From Paenibacillus validus NBRC 15382 (GTDB lineage Bacteria; Bacillota; Bacilli; Paenibacillales; NBRC-103111): a DNA stretch of 64,000 nt. The stretch is taken from positions 1-64,000 of the forward strand of contig NZ_BIMH01000008.1 in the NCBI RefSeq assembly GCF_004000985.1, read 5' to 3'. A program made the translations under genes and the position numbers. The notes below the pieces were generated by a model. The model saw only the letters and a list, made by a program, of their open reading frames with translations. It searched no databases and was not told where the DNA came from. Below are positions 25,421 to 33,688 of this stretch, in pieces (the first letter of the stretch is position 1; the number at the start of each line of letters is the position of its first letter).

Positions 25421-26137
25421 ATGGAAGACATTCGCGTGCTCATAGCCGAGGATGACCGGGAAATTAGCGATTTATTGAAGAAATATTTGGAGCGGGAGTT
25501 ATACAGGGCAGATGTTGCGGTAAATGGAGAAGAAGCCCTTCGTCTGTTCGATAACAACAGCTATAACCTTGTCATATTGGATCTCATGATGCCCAAGATA
25601 GACGGGATCGAGGTGTGCAGAAGACTTCGAAACCAAACCAACGTTCCCATTCTGATGCTTACCGCCAAGGACCAGGAGAGCGAGAAAATTTTAGGCCTGG
25701 GCATAGGCGCGGATGATTACATCACCAAGCCTTTCAGCATGGGGGAAGTGGTCGCCAGAGTGAAAGCGCTGCTGAGGAGATTTTTGATTCTGGGCAGCGA
25801 GGGGATCGCGCAAGAGAAAACCATGATCAGGTACAAGGGCATCTCGGTCGATCTTAAGAAATACGCCGTCCATGTCGGCGGAGAAGAGATCGCGCTAACG
25901 GCCAAAGAGTTTGAACTGCTGAAGTTCTTCGTTTCCCACCCCGAACAAGTATTTACCAAGACACAGCTCTTTCGCCATGTGTGGGACAGCCATTACATCG
26001 AAGACGATAATACGGTGATGGTGCACATCCGAAAGCTCCGGAAGAAAATCGAGGCCGATCCCTCCAATCCGCAATGGATTCAAACGGTTTGGGGAATTGG
26101 ATACAAATTTACAGGTGATCCAGATGTATCATCGTGA
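25421..26137 (+). CDS. OmpR/VanR-type response regulator
   Basis: A 238-residue regulator: receiver domain with EDDRE, phosphoacceptor Asp in LVILDLMMPKIDG and Lys in DYITKPFSMGE, followed by an OmpR-type winged helix (EIALTAKEFELLKFFVSHPE ... VMVHIRKLRKKIE). It overlaps the kinase gene by 14 bp. With the ABC genes and UppP downstream it resembles bacitracin-responsive operons, so its likely target is this operon. Confidence 0.92.
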   Translation: MEDIRVLIAEDDREISDLLKKYLERELYRADVAVNGEEALRLFDNNSYNLVILDLMMPKIDGIEVCRRLRNQTNVPILMLTAKDQESEKILGLGIGADDYITKPFSMGEVVARVKALLRRFLILGSEGIAQEKTMIRYKGISVDLKKYAVHVGGEEIALTAKEFELLKFFVSHPEQVFTKTQLFRHVWDSHYIEDDNTVMVHIRKLRKKIEADPSNPQWIQTVWGIGYKFTGDPDVSS

Positions 26138-27149
26138 GCAGATCTCGCTGCTTATCGTTCAATTGATCGTCATCGCCGGGCTGGCGATCCTGCAATTCCA
26201 TGACGTTACGTCCGGGATGCTCAGCGGGGGGTTAGTTGCCGCGCTTGGCGTGACAACGGGATTTCTTATCTTCATCAGGCTCCGTTCCCGCACCGGACTC
26301 AAGCATATGACTGCGGAGCTAAGGCGGGCTGTGACCGGGAATGTGAAGACAAGATTATTGGCCAAGGACGACCGGGTATGGAATGAAGTGATTTTTTCGG
26401 TCAATGCATTAATCGAGCAGCTGGAGAACGTTCAAATCGCGGCGGTCCAATCCCAGACGGCAAGAAGACGCCTGCTGTCCAGTATTTCGCATGATATCCG
26501 GACTCCGCTTACATCGATTATAGGCTATGTAGATGCCTTGCAGGATGAGATCGCGATTTCCGAACAAGAGAAACAGGAATACCTTGCTATCCTGTCCAGG
26601 AAATCTAACGGCTTGAAGGAACTAATCGATGAAATATTTACGATGGCGAAGCTGGATGCGGATGAAATGCCCCAACTGGAGGAAGCCCTTGATTTTGCGG
26701 AAATCATCAGGGAATCGCTAATCGCATTTTTGCCGGAGCTGAAAAAAATGGGAATGGAGCTGCATGTCCGTATTCCGGACGAGCATTGCCCTATCCTCGC
26801 AGATCGTCTAAGCGTGATGCGAATCATCGGCAATATCGTCAAGAATGCCATCTGCTATGGAAAGGACGGGAACGTATTGGGGATCGAGCTTGCAGAAACC
26901 GCCCATGAATACCAGCTGCTAGTTTGGGATCGGGGCCCCGGTATTCCCCAGGCCGATCTTGCGAATGTGTTCGAAAGAATGTACCGAAGCGATCCATCCA
27001 GGAACCCGGCGGGCGGAGGCAGCGGACTGGGGCTTGCCATTGCCAGAGCTCTGGTAGAGAAGAATGGCGGCAGGATAGGGGTGGAAAGTACACCGTGGGA
27101 CAAGACGACGTTCGGCATTGCATTTAAGAAACAGTTAAAAATTAAATAA
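26124..27149 (+). CDS. intramembrane-sensing histidine kinase
   Basis: A 341-residue kinase with two closely spaced membrane helices (about 8-22 and 33-52) joined by a loop of about ten residues (QFHDVTSGML), so it has no real extracellular sensor domain. Then come the phosphoacceptor motif SISHDIRTPLTSIIGY and an ATPase domain with GNIVKNAICYG, WDRGPGIP and GGGSGLGLAIA. Kinases of this form usually sense through a partner transporter. The ATG at 26124 has ACAGGTGA upstream and overlaps the regulator gene. Confidence 0.9.
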   Translation: MYHREQISLLIVQLIVIAGLAILQFHDVTSGMLSGGLVAALGVTTGFLIFIRLRSRTGLKHMTAELRRAVTGNVKTRLLAKDDRVWNEVIFSVNALIEQLENVQIAAVQSQTARRRLLSSISHDIRTPLTSIIGYVDALQDEIAISEQEKQEYLAILSRKSNGLKELIDEIFTMAKLDADEMPQLEEALDFAEIIRESLIAFLPELKKMGMELHVRIPDEHCPILADRLSVMRIIGNIVKNAICYGKDGNVLGIELAETAHEYQLLVWDRGPGIPQADLANVFERMYRSDPSRNPAGGGSGLGLAIARALVEKNGGRIGVESTPWDKTTFGIAFKKQLKIK

Positions 27150-27211
27150 GAAGCAGTTAAACTCTTCCTCTTATAATGGAACCATTAGCTAATAGAAGGA
27201 GGTTTCATATC

Positions 27212-28132
27212 ATAAGCGTCGTTATCCGAACTACCGATCTGACTAAAATTTACGGCAATCAGAAATCGGTCGATCATGTGAATATGACGGTGAGGCAAGG
27301 CGAAATCTACGGCTTTCTCGGCCGTAACGGTGCGGGCAAGACGACTACGATCCGCATGCTCGTCGGCTTGATCAAGCCGACCAGCGGTCAAATCGAAATT
27401 TTCGGGGAAAATCTGTTCGCGAAGCACAAGGAGATTTTACGCAGAATCGGGTCCATCGTTGAAGTGCCCGGGTTTTATGGGAACCTTACGGCCAGGGAAA
27501 ACCTGCTGATTAATGCCAAAATTATGGGTGTCCACAAGAAACATGCGATTGACGAAACGCTGGAGGTTGTAGGACTGCAGGACGAAACCAGGAAGCTGGT
27601 GGGGAACTATTCCCTGGGGATGAAGCAGCGGCTGGGTATAGCGAGAGCGCTTCTCCATTATCCGGAGCTGCTGATCCTCGATGAGCCTACGAACGGACTG
27701 GACCCGATCGGCATCAAGGAGATGCGAAGGCTCATTAAATCGCTGGCCGCAGAAAGAAAGATTACGATCTTGATTTCCAGCCATATTTTATCGGAGATTG
27801 AACAGCTGGCGGATCGTATGGGCATTATTCATCAAGGGAAGCTTCTCGAGGAGATGGCGATGGATCAGCTCCGGCAAATCAATCGCAAATATGTGGAGTT
27901 CCAGGTATCCAACGACAATAGAGCGGCCATGCTGCTGGAAAATCACTTCCATATCCATGACTATGAAGTGCATGATGAAGGCCGTATCCGCGTCTATTCT
28001 CATCTGGGGCAGCAGGGGCAGATCAATCGAGTGTTGGTGCAGCACGAGATTGAAGTATCGAGGATCGTGCTCAGCGAAGACAGGCTGGAAGATTATTTTG
28101 CGAAGTTGGTGGGAGGCGGCGCCATTGGTTGA
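27212..28132 (+). CDS. BcrA-type ABC ATPase, apparently with an ATA start
   Basis: An ATPase of about 306 residues with Walker A GRNGAGKTTT, signature YSLGMKQRLGIA, Walker B LLILDEPTNGLD and a C-terminal domain of about 90 residues as in bacitracin/lantibiotic ATPases (BcrA-like). The perfect ribosome site AGAAGGAGGT (27194-27203) is followed at 9 bp by ATA AGC GTC, where relatives would have ATG. The only upstream ATG (27176) lies in a TATAAT-like promoter sequence ahead of the ribosome site and would put that site inside the coding region. Either ATA is used as a rare start or the base is wrong. The permease gene overlaps its end. Confidence 0.85.
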   Translation: MSVVIRTTDLTKIYGNQKSVDHVNMTVRQGEIYGFLGRNGAGKTTTIRMLVGLIKPTSGQIEIFGENLFAKHKEILRRIGSIVEVPGFYGNLTARENLLINAKIMGVHKKHAIDETLEVVGLQDETRKLVGNYSLGMKQRLGIARALLHYPELLILDEPTNGLDPIGIKEMRRLIKSLAAERKITILISSHILSEIEQLADRMGIIHQGKLLEEMAMDQLRQINRKYVEFQVSNDNRAAMLLENHFHIHDYEVHDEGRIRVYSHLGQQGQINRVLVQHEIEVSRIVLSEDRLEDYFAKLVGGGAIG

Positions 28133-28862
28133 TCTGTTATATACGGAGCTCTTGAAGCTGAAGCGCTCCAGGATGTTTCTGTTAAGCGTGATCGGCGCTG
28201 CGGTGGCGCCGTTTATGGTCGTCGTTTCCACGTATATCCATATCAAGACGAAAGAACCGACGCGGGTTGTTCCTTTTCAGGAGCTGTTGTTCAATTCCCA
28301 TTTGTATACGGTGTTATTAATAGGAGTTCCCCTGTATGGGGTCGTCACCGCGTATCTCTTTAACCGTGAATATATGGAGGATACCCTGAAAAATCTGTTA
28401 ACGATCCCCGTCTCAAGGACCAGCCTCATGTTGAGCAAGATGCTCCTCTTGTTCATGTGGATCATGCTGCTGAGTTTGCTTGCATGGGGGCTGACGCTGC
28501 TGCTGGGCGTAGTCGGGCAGTTCGAAGGGTTAAGCGCCTCGTTACTCGTGGAGTCTTTGCGGAAATTTATGATTACCGGCGCATTTCTCTCGATGCTGTC
28601 GACCCCCCTGATCCTGATCGCCATCGTACTGAAAAACTATGTGCCCACGATTATCGCGACCATCGTCATCACGTTGATCAATGTGATGGGCTCGAATTCG
28701 GAATATAAAGGATTGATCCCCTGGACAGCCGCATTCGATATCGCGCACGGTACGCTTCTGCAGGCTTACCCGCCGGCATATTCTTATATGGTCATTGGGG
28801 CTATCTCGATCATCGGATTCGTTGCCACCCTTACCTACTTCAGAAAGGCGGACATTCATTAA
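28125..28862 (+). CDS. BcrB-type ABC-2 permease
   Basis: A 245-residue permease with six membrane helices (first at about 18-38) and a long TLKNLLTIPVSRTSLMLSKM cytoplasmic loop typical of bacitracin-type permeases. Start is TTG at 28125 with GGGAGG 8 bp upstream, overlapping the ATPase stop by 8 bp. The last base of its stop is the first base of the uppP ATG, so ATPase, permease and UppP are made in a coupled chain. Confidence 0.85.
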   Translation: MVDLLYTELLKLKRSRMFLLSVIGAAVAPFMVVVSTYIHIKTKEPTRVVPFQELLFNSHLYTVLLIGVPLYGVVTAYLFNREYMEDTLKNLLTIPVSRTSLMLSKMLLLFMWIMLLSLLAWGLTLLLGVVGQFEGLSASLLVESLRKFMITGAFLSMLSTPLILIAIVLKNYVPTIIATIVITLINVMGSNSEYKGLIPWTAAFDIAHGTLLQAYPPAYSYMVIGAISIIGFVATLTYFRKADIH

Positions 28863-29662
28863 TGCCAGAAATGATTAGCGCCATTATATTAGGAATTGTG
28901 GAAGGATTAACGGAATTTCTCCCGGTCTCGTCTACGGGTCACTTAATTTTGGCCGGTGCTCTCCTGGGCTTTGAAGGAGGTGCCGCGACCACGTTCAAGA
29001 TCGTGATTCAGCTGGGAGCGGTGATGGCCGTCCTTGTGCTGTATTGGACAAGGTATATGGATATTGCAAAGGATCTTCTGACCTTCAATTTCTCGACCAA
29101 AAACAAATTGAATGCGATTCACATGATGATTGCCATGATTCCCGCTTTAATCGTTTATCTGATCTTTAAAGACTACATCAAACGCTATTTGTTCGGACCC
29201 GCTCCTGTCCTGATCGGTTTAGTCGCCGGCGGCATCCTGATGATCGCAGCCGCACGGCTCGGACGAAAGGTAACCGCCGAGAATACCGACGACATTACCT
29301 ACAAGCAAGCGCTCGGCATCGGATTATTCCAATGCTTCGCGCTCTGGCCCGGGTTCTCGAGATCGGGATCGACGATATCGGGCGGGCTGCTGCTCGGCAC
29401 CAGCCAGAAAGCGGCCGCGGACTTTACGTTCATCATCTCCGTCCCGGTCATGCTCGGCGCAACGGTGCTGGACATGTACGACAGCCGGGAGTTGTTAACC
29501 GCAGATGCGTTAATTCTGTTCCTGATCGGTTTCATTGCTGCCTTTATCGTGGCGATGATCGCGGTGGTCACGTTCCTGAATCTGATCAAACGGCTTAAAT
29601 TGGAGTGGTTCGCGCTGTATCGCTTCGTGCTTGCGGCGGTGTTCTATATCTTTGTCATGTAA
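28862..29662 (+). CDS. uppP: undecaprenyl-diphosphate phosphatase
   Basis: A 266-residue BacA/UppP integral membrane enzyme that dephosphorylates undecaprenyl diphosphate, regenerating the carrier lipid for wall synthesis and giving bacitracin tolerance. Visible family motifs: GIVEGLTEFLPVSSTGHLIL with the catalytic Glu pair, and the second motif PGFSRSGSTISGGLLLG. Position after a bacitracin-type two-component system and ABC transporter makes this a three-layer bacitracin-type defence module under one regulator. Confidence 0.95.
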   Translation: MPEMISAIILGIVEGLTEFLPVSSTGHLILAGALLGFEGGAATTFKIVIQLGAVMAVLVLYWTRYMDIAKDLLTFNFSTKNKLNAIHMMIAMIPALIVYLIFKDYIKRYLFGPAPVLIGLVAGGILMIAAARLGRKVTAENTDDITYKQALGIGLFQCFALWPGFSRSGSTISGGLLLGTSQKAAADFTFIISVPVMLGATVLDMYDSRELLTADALILFLIGFIAAFIVAMIAVVTFLNLIKRLKLEWFALYRFVLAAVFYIFVM

Positions 29663-30087
29663 GGCACTTGAGGGCTCCGATCAGGGGCTTTTTTCCTCTA
29701 ATTTCCGGATTTGCTTGCTTAGTATGGCCAAGAGCCGAGCTGGTTTCAGACCTTGTATCCTGATTCCGCTCGGCTTTTTCATGCACACGTTATTAGTCTC
29801 AAGAACTACGCCCACAGCACTATGCAAATCTGCTATAGTAGAAGTAAAGCTCATGGTCAGACGACTATTCGTGGCGGGTGAAAAGATTGGTAAAACTGTG
29901 GCCTATAGTGTTATTTATGACGGGCATTCAAGGATGGGTGTTGTCGCTTCCTCGCTTTTTTGGCTGCCGCCATTGTGGAGGATGTCCGGGGCTTCCGGGA
30001 GCAAGCCGCTCTCGATGATGACATGACCTTCCCTGCTGTCAAAATTACGGGGTTGCAGTACTAATCACACGGAGGGGATATGCATAT
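29663..30087. other. intergenic with terminator and possible gene remnant
   Basis: It contains a clear terminator (29733-29779). The stretch 29945-30063 reads in one frame as LAFLAAAIVEDVRGFREQAA and then LDDDMTFPAVKITGLQY to a stop, looking like the tail of a protein whose front is in another frame (a 131-codon frame ends at 30026). I cannot assign a family. Confidence 0.35.
29733..29779 (+). terminator. terminator of the uppP operon
   Basis: AGCCGAGC / GCTCGGCT stem with a 27-base loop followed by TTTTT. Confidence 0.75.
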
Positions 30088-31659
30088 ATGGAAGCGGGAG
30101 CGAATTATAGAGTCGCCGTTCTGGGGGTTGAAGAGGAAACTACGGCAAGAGTCATGAATGCGCTGCTAGGCTACAGGCTGCTGCCGGATAAAAATATACA
30201 TGGCAATGGGATTCTTATCCAACATTCGCAGCGGCCGGCCTTACAGATCACGCATCACCAGTATCAGGGGCTGCCCGTAGAAACCTATCCGCCGAAAGGC
30301 AGGCGGATGCATCCGAACGATCTGCGGGACTTGCTGCATGAGAAGCTTGGCGCAAAGGGATTGACCATAGGGGATATAACCCTTTCGTATAGCTACGAGG
30401 AGATAGGCATCCAGTGGACCCGTGCTTCTTTAGTAAACGGGATTGAATTTGCCTTGATGGGTAACATTAACTTATGGACAACACATAAAGAGGCTCATAT
30501 TACATATCCCGATTCAGACGAAGAGGTCGACTTTTACCGTTTGCCGGACCTTACAGGCGCGGACATGGTGCTAATTATTCTAAACATGAGCTGGGGATAT
30601 TTCCGTTCTACGGACATGTTGACCGACTATATCGAGAAGCTGCAGGCGAAGGGATTCGGTAAAACGAACGGTAATAAACCGATCTATTTCGTCTTAGATA
30701 CGTACGGCAAGCCCTCTGCGAAGGAAGCGGCGGAGAGACGAAGCATGTATATGCAGGCGATCAAGCCCTTTATCGAGCTCCCGGCCTTCTTCGAGATCAA
30801 CGCGCATTACGCCTTGCAGGCGAGGCAGTTTATCGAATCGGAAGTGGGCTTAGAGGAACTGCAGCAGGACGAATCGATTCAATTTTTTGATTTGGACGGG
30901 ACCTTTATTCAAGGATTGAACCTGGAGCCTGTTCATGTCCAGCGTTTACAGCAGGTTAGCGGCATCGCGTTGCTGGAAGAGGCGCTCGCCGATTTGGCAA
31001 GCGATCATAAGCCGAAGATTGCCCGCGCCGCCAGCATCACGCGCAAGGCTCCGGCAGAAAGACCGAAGCCTGAGCCGGTAAAAAGGCAGAGGAAAGCGAC
31101 CCCCGGTCCAAAGCCTGAAGTGGACATGAAAGAAATCGTAGCTGCGCTTAAGAAAGAAGTGATCGCCACCATTAAAGAGGAACGGGCGCTGCCCAAGCAG
31201 CGTTCGCTTAAAAATCACGAGATCCGCGAGATCTTCCTTGCTGCCTTGAAGGAGGCGAAGGAAGAAATCAACATCATCAGCCCTTGGATTACCAAAAAAG
31301 TCGTCGACGCCGATTTTATTCGCATGCTGGAAGAAGCCCTGAAGCGGGGAGTTCGCATTAAGATTTTGTACGGAATTAGCGACCCCTCCTCCCGCCAATA
31401 TGGAAAACCGGACGAAACCGTCCCCTTGGCCGCCAGTTTGGTCAAGAAGTTTAGCAGGTACGGCGATTTATTCAAAATGAAGTACGGCCAGACCCACCAG
31501 AAATTGCTCATCTGCGACAATCGGTATTTCGTGGATGGCAGCTTTAACTTCCTCTCCTTTAAGGGCGAGTTTGTGGACGGTACGAGATCGGAAGGCGCTA
31601 CCTATTCGGAAGATCTTGTTCTTATCCAACATAAGAGAAGCGCGTACTTCGATTTTTAA
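30088..31659 (+). CDS. dynamin-like (P-loop-less) domain fused to a PLD/HKD domain
   Basis: A 523-residue soluble protein. Residues 1-310 follow the order of a dynamin-like GTPase: VAVLGVEEETTARVMNALLG where a P-loop (GxxxxGKS) should be, the second strand LPDKNIHGNGILI, LPDLTGADMVLIILNMSWG at the DxPG/effector region and KPIYFVLDTYGKP at the NKxD position. The GKS and NKxD residues are missing, so it is probably not a GTPase. A Lys/Pro/Arg-rich linker (320-370) follows. Residues 375-523 are a phospholipase-D-like domain with one HKD motif, HQKLLICDNRYFVDGSFN. A single HKD implies a dimeric nuclease or phosphodiesterase. It stands alone between terminators. Confidence 0.65.
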   Translation: MEAGANYRVAVLGVEEETTARVMNALLGYRLLPDKNIHGNGILIQHSQRPALQITHHQYQGLPVETYPPKGRRMHPNDLRDLLHEKLGAKGLTIGDITLSYSYEEIGIQWTRASLVNGIEFALMGNINLWTTHKEAHITYPDSDEEVDFYRLPDLTGADMVLIILNMSWGYFRSTDMLTDYIEKLQAKGFGKTNGNKPIYFVLDTYGKPSAKEAAERRSMYMQAIKPFIELPAFFEINAHYALQARQFIESEVGLEELQQDESIQFFDLDGTFIQGLNLEPVHVQRLQQVSGIALLEEALADLASDHKPKIARAASITRKAPAERPKPEPVKRQRKATPGPKPEVDMKEIVAALKKEVIATIKEERALPKQRSLKNHEIREIFLAALKEAKEEINIISPWITKKVVDADFIRMLEEALKRGVRIKILYGISDPSSRQYGKPDETVPLAASLVKKFSRYGDLFKMKYGQTHQKLLICDNRYFVDGSFNFLSFKGEFVDGTRSEGATYSEDLVLIQHKRSAYFDF

Positions 31660-31681
31660 TGAATCGAATGGCAGCCGGCAT

Positions 31682-31708
31682 GTCCCGATGTATGCGTCGG
31701 GACTTCTT
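31682..31708 (+). terminator. terminator after the dynamin-like/PLD gene
   Basis: GTCCCGA / TCGGGAC stem with an 8-base loop followed by TTCTTTG. Confidence 0.65.
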
Positions 31709-31841
31709 TGCGTTTCAGAAGGTACATGGGTCGCACGGGCTGCGGTTTATGGTGCGGTTAGCAAGAATTTTCCTCAAAGCGCCAAGATATGTTCATTTTC
31801 ATCGAATGAAGGATATGCTATATTACAAAGTTGATCCCGTA

Positions 31842-31853
31842 CCACGTTAACGT
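31842..31853 (+). promoter_or_regulatory. perfect 12-bp palindrome before yesM-type kinase
   Basis: CACGTTAACGTG, just downstream of a TATATT (31818-31823) and about 26 bp before the kinase ATG. A candidate operator; no regulator can be named. Confidence 0.4.
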
Positions 31854-31879
31854 GAATCGCGGAGAGGAGGATACCCTGC

Positions 31880-33688
31880 ATGCTCCGGTGGATAAAATCG
31901 CCGCTATCTTCAATTCGGGGAAAAATCATACTTTCCTTTATCCTGCTCATCTTTATTCCTATCACCATTATCATCTATAACGTATATGTATCCAGCCAGG
32001 AGGTCGTGCGCCGCGAAGTGAATCAGAGCCGTCAGGAAGCGGTTCGCCATACGGCAAGCAGCATCGACGGGACGGCTGAGCGGATGCTCAACGCCTCTCA
32101 TTTGATCGTCAACGATACCGAAGTGGCTGCTTATTTGCAGATGAAAGACCGGCAGGGCTGGATGACCGATTATCCGTCGTTCCAGCGATTTACGTCGGTT
32201 CAAAAGAAGCTGATGAATATTCGCGACATTCTGCTCGACAGCAATGCGGTGGTCGCTTTGCTGGACTTTGGCGGACATGTCTTGTCCACAGCGCCCGGTT
32301 CCGAGGAGTCGGGGCTGTACGAGCAGCTCCAGAAGGAAGCCTGGGTCCAGGAGACTCTTCGATTAGAAGGCTGGCCCTACTGGCAGCTCGCGTATCAGGG
32401 AACGCTCCTTCCTCCGTCGCAGGCTGCGGAAGAGAGCTCGCTGTTCCTGATGTCCCGGCTGATTAAAGACAGCTCGGACGGCAAAGCGGCAGGGCTTTTG
32501 TTGATTGGGCTGCCGTCCCCGATGGGGACGGGCATCCTCCCGGGGAATGCCCCGGGGACAGACCAGGCGACGCTGCTGATCAAGAAGGACGGGCAGCTGC
32601 TCGACCAGCGGGGGCCTGATCTGCCGCAGGAGGTCGTGAGTCTGGCCCTTCGGGCGAACACGCTTTCCCGCCAAGAGGAATACCGAAGCATTCAAGCCGA
32701 AGGACAGCGCTTTGCGTTGAATGAGGCGTTCATGCCGCATCTGGGGTGGACCGCGGTGCAATTGGCCCCCGAAGAGGAGCTGCAATCGCGTCTGGGACAG
32801 ATCAAAAATCAATCGCTGCTTTGGCTGCTTGTTTGGTTCTTGATTTTCACGTGTGCGTTTGCGCTTGTGATGCTGCAGTTTGCCAAACGGATCGGGCGGC
32901 TGCTGCATTCGATGGACCGGGTTGGACAAGGGGACTTCTCCTCCCGGGTTTCCGTTCGCGGGTCGGATGAGGTGTCTCAGCTTGGCTTGCGCTTCAATGA
33001 GATGGTCGGAAGACTCGACGATCTGATCCTGAGGCTGTCCGAGGAGCAGCGGCGCAAGGAGGAAGCGAGGTTTCAAGCGCTCCAGGCGCAGATCAATCCC
33101 CATTTCCTGTTCAATACGCTGAATTCCATCAAGTGGTCAGCGATGCTTTCCGGGGCGCAGCACGTCAGCCAGATGATTACAAAGCTTGGCAAGCTGCTTG
33201 AAATCTCGATGAGAGCGGATCGGGAGCGGACGACGCTGCGTGAAGAGCTGAGTCATCTGGAGATGTATATGGATTTGCAAAAGCTGCGCTTTCACGATAA
33301 TATTCACGTTCACGTCGACGTGCCGGAGCGGCTCATGTCTTGCGGAATTCTTCAATTTACGCTGCAGCCGATTGTGGAGAACAGTATCATTCACGGGAAT
33401 CGTACCCCGCTGAAGGTTTCCATCACCGCCCATGAGGAAGGGGACAAGCTGGTGCTGTCGATTTCCGATAACGGACAAGGGATGGAGCCTGACCAGCTCG
33501 AACGCCTGTTCACGGACGGAGCGCCGTCCCATGCCAAATCGACCGGCATCGGCATCCGGAATGTGCACGAGCGGATCGCGATGCATTTCGGACCCGGACA
33601 TGGGCTCCACCTAAGTAGTGTACCTGGTAAAGGGACGACCGTGACGGTCACTCTTCCGCTTGCAAAGGAGGCGGCGCAGCATGATTAA
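31880..33688 (+). CDS. YesM-type sensor histidine kinase
   Basis: A 602-residue kinase: membrane helix at about 15-37, extracellular dCache-like domain (38-310), second helix (310-335), HAMP (RLLHSMDRVGQGDFSSRV), then the His_kinase phosphoacceptor segment QALQAQINPHFLFNTLNSIK and an ATPase domain (QPIVENSIIHGN, ISDNGQGM). This is the LytS/YesM class that pairs with AraC-type regulators next to sugar transporters. GGAGAGGAGG precedes the ATG. The regulator ATG overlaps its last 8 bases. Confidence 0.93.
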   Translation: MLRWIKSPLSSIRGKIILSFILLIFIPITIIIYNVYVSSQEVVRREVNQSRQEAVRHTASSIDGTAERMLNASHLIVNDTEVAAYLQMKDRQGWMTDYPSFQRFTSVQKKLMNIRDILLDSNAVVALLDFGGHVLSTAPGSEESGLYEQLQKEAWVQETLRLEGWPYWQLAYQGTLLPPSQAAEESSLFLMSRLIKDSSDGKAAGLLLIGLPSPMGTGILPGNAPGTDQATLLIKKDGQLLDQRGPDLPQEVVSLALRANTLSRQEEYRSIQAEGQRFALNEAFMPHLGWTAVQLAPEEELQSRLGQIKNQSLLWLLVWFLIFTCAFALVMLQFAKRIGRLLHSMDRVGQGDFSSRVSVRGSDEVSQLGLRFNEMVGRLDDLILRLSEEQRRKEEARFQALQAQINPHFLFNTLNSIKWSAMLSGAQHVSQMITKLGKLLEISMRADRERTTLREELSHLEMYMDLQKLRFHDNIHVHVDVPERLMSCGILQFTLQPIVENSIIHGNRTPLKVSITAHEEGDKLVLSISDNGQGMEPDQLERLFTDGAPSHAKSTGIGIRNVHERIAMHFGPGHGLHLSSVPGKGTTVTVTLPLAKEAAQHD

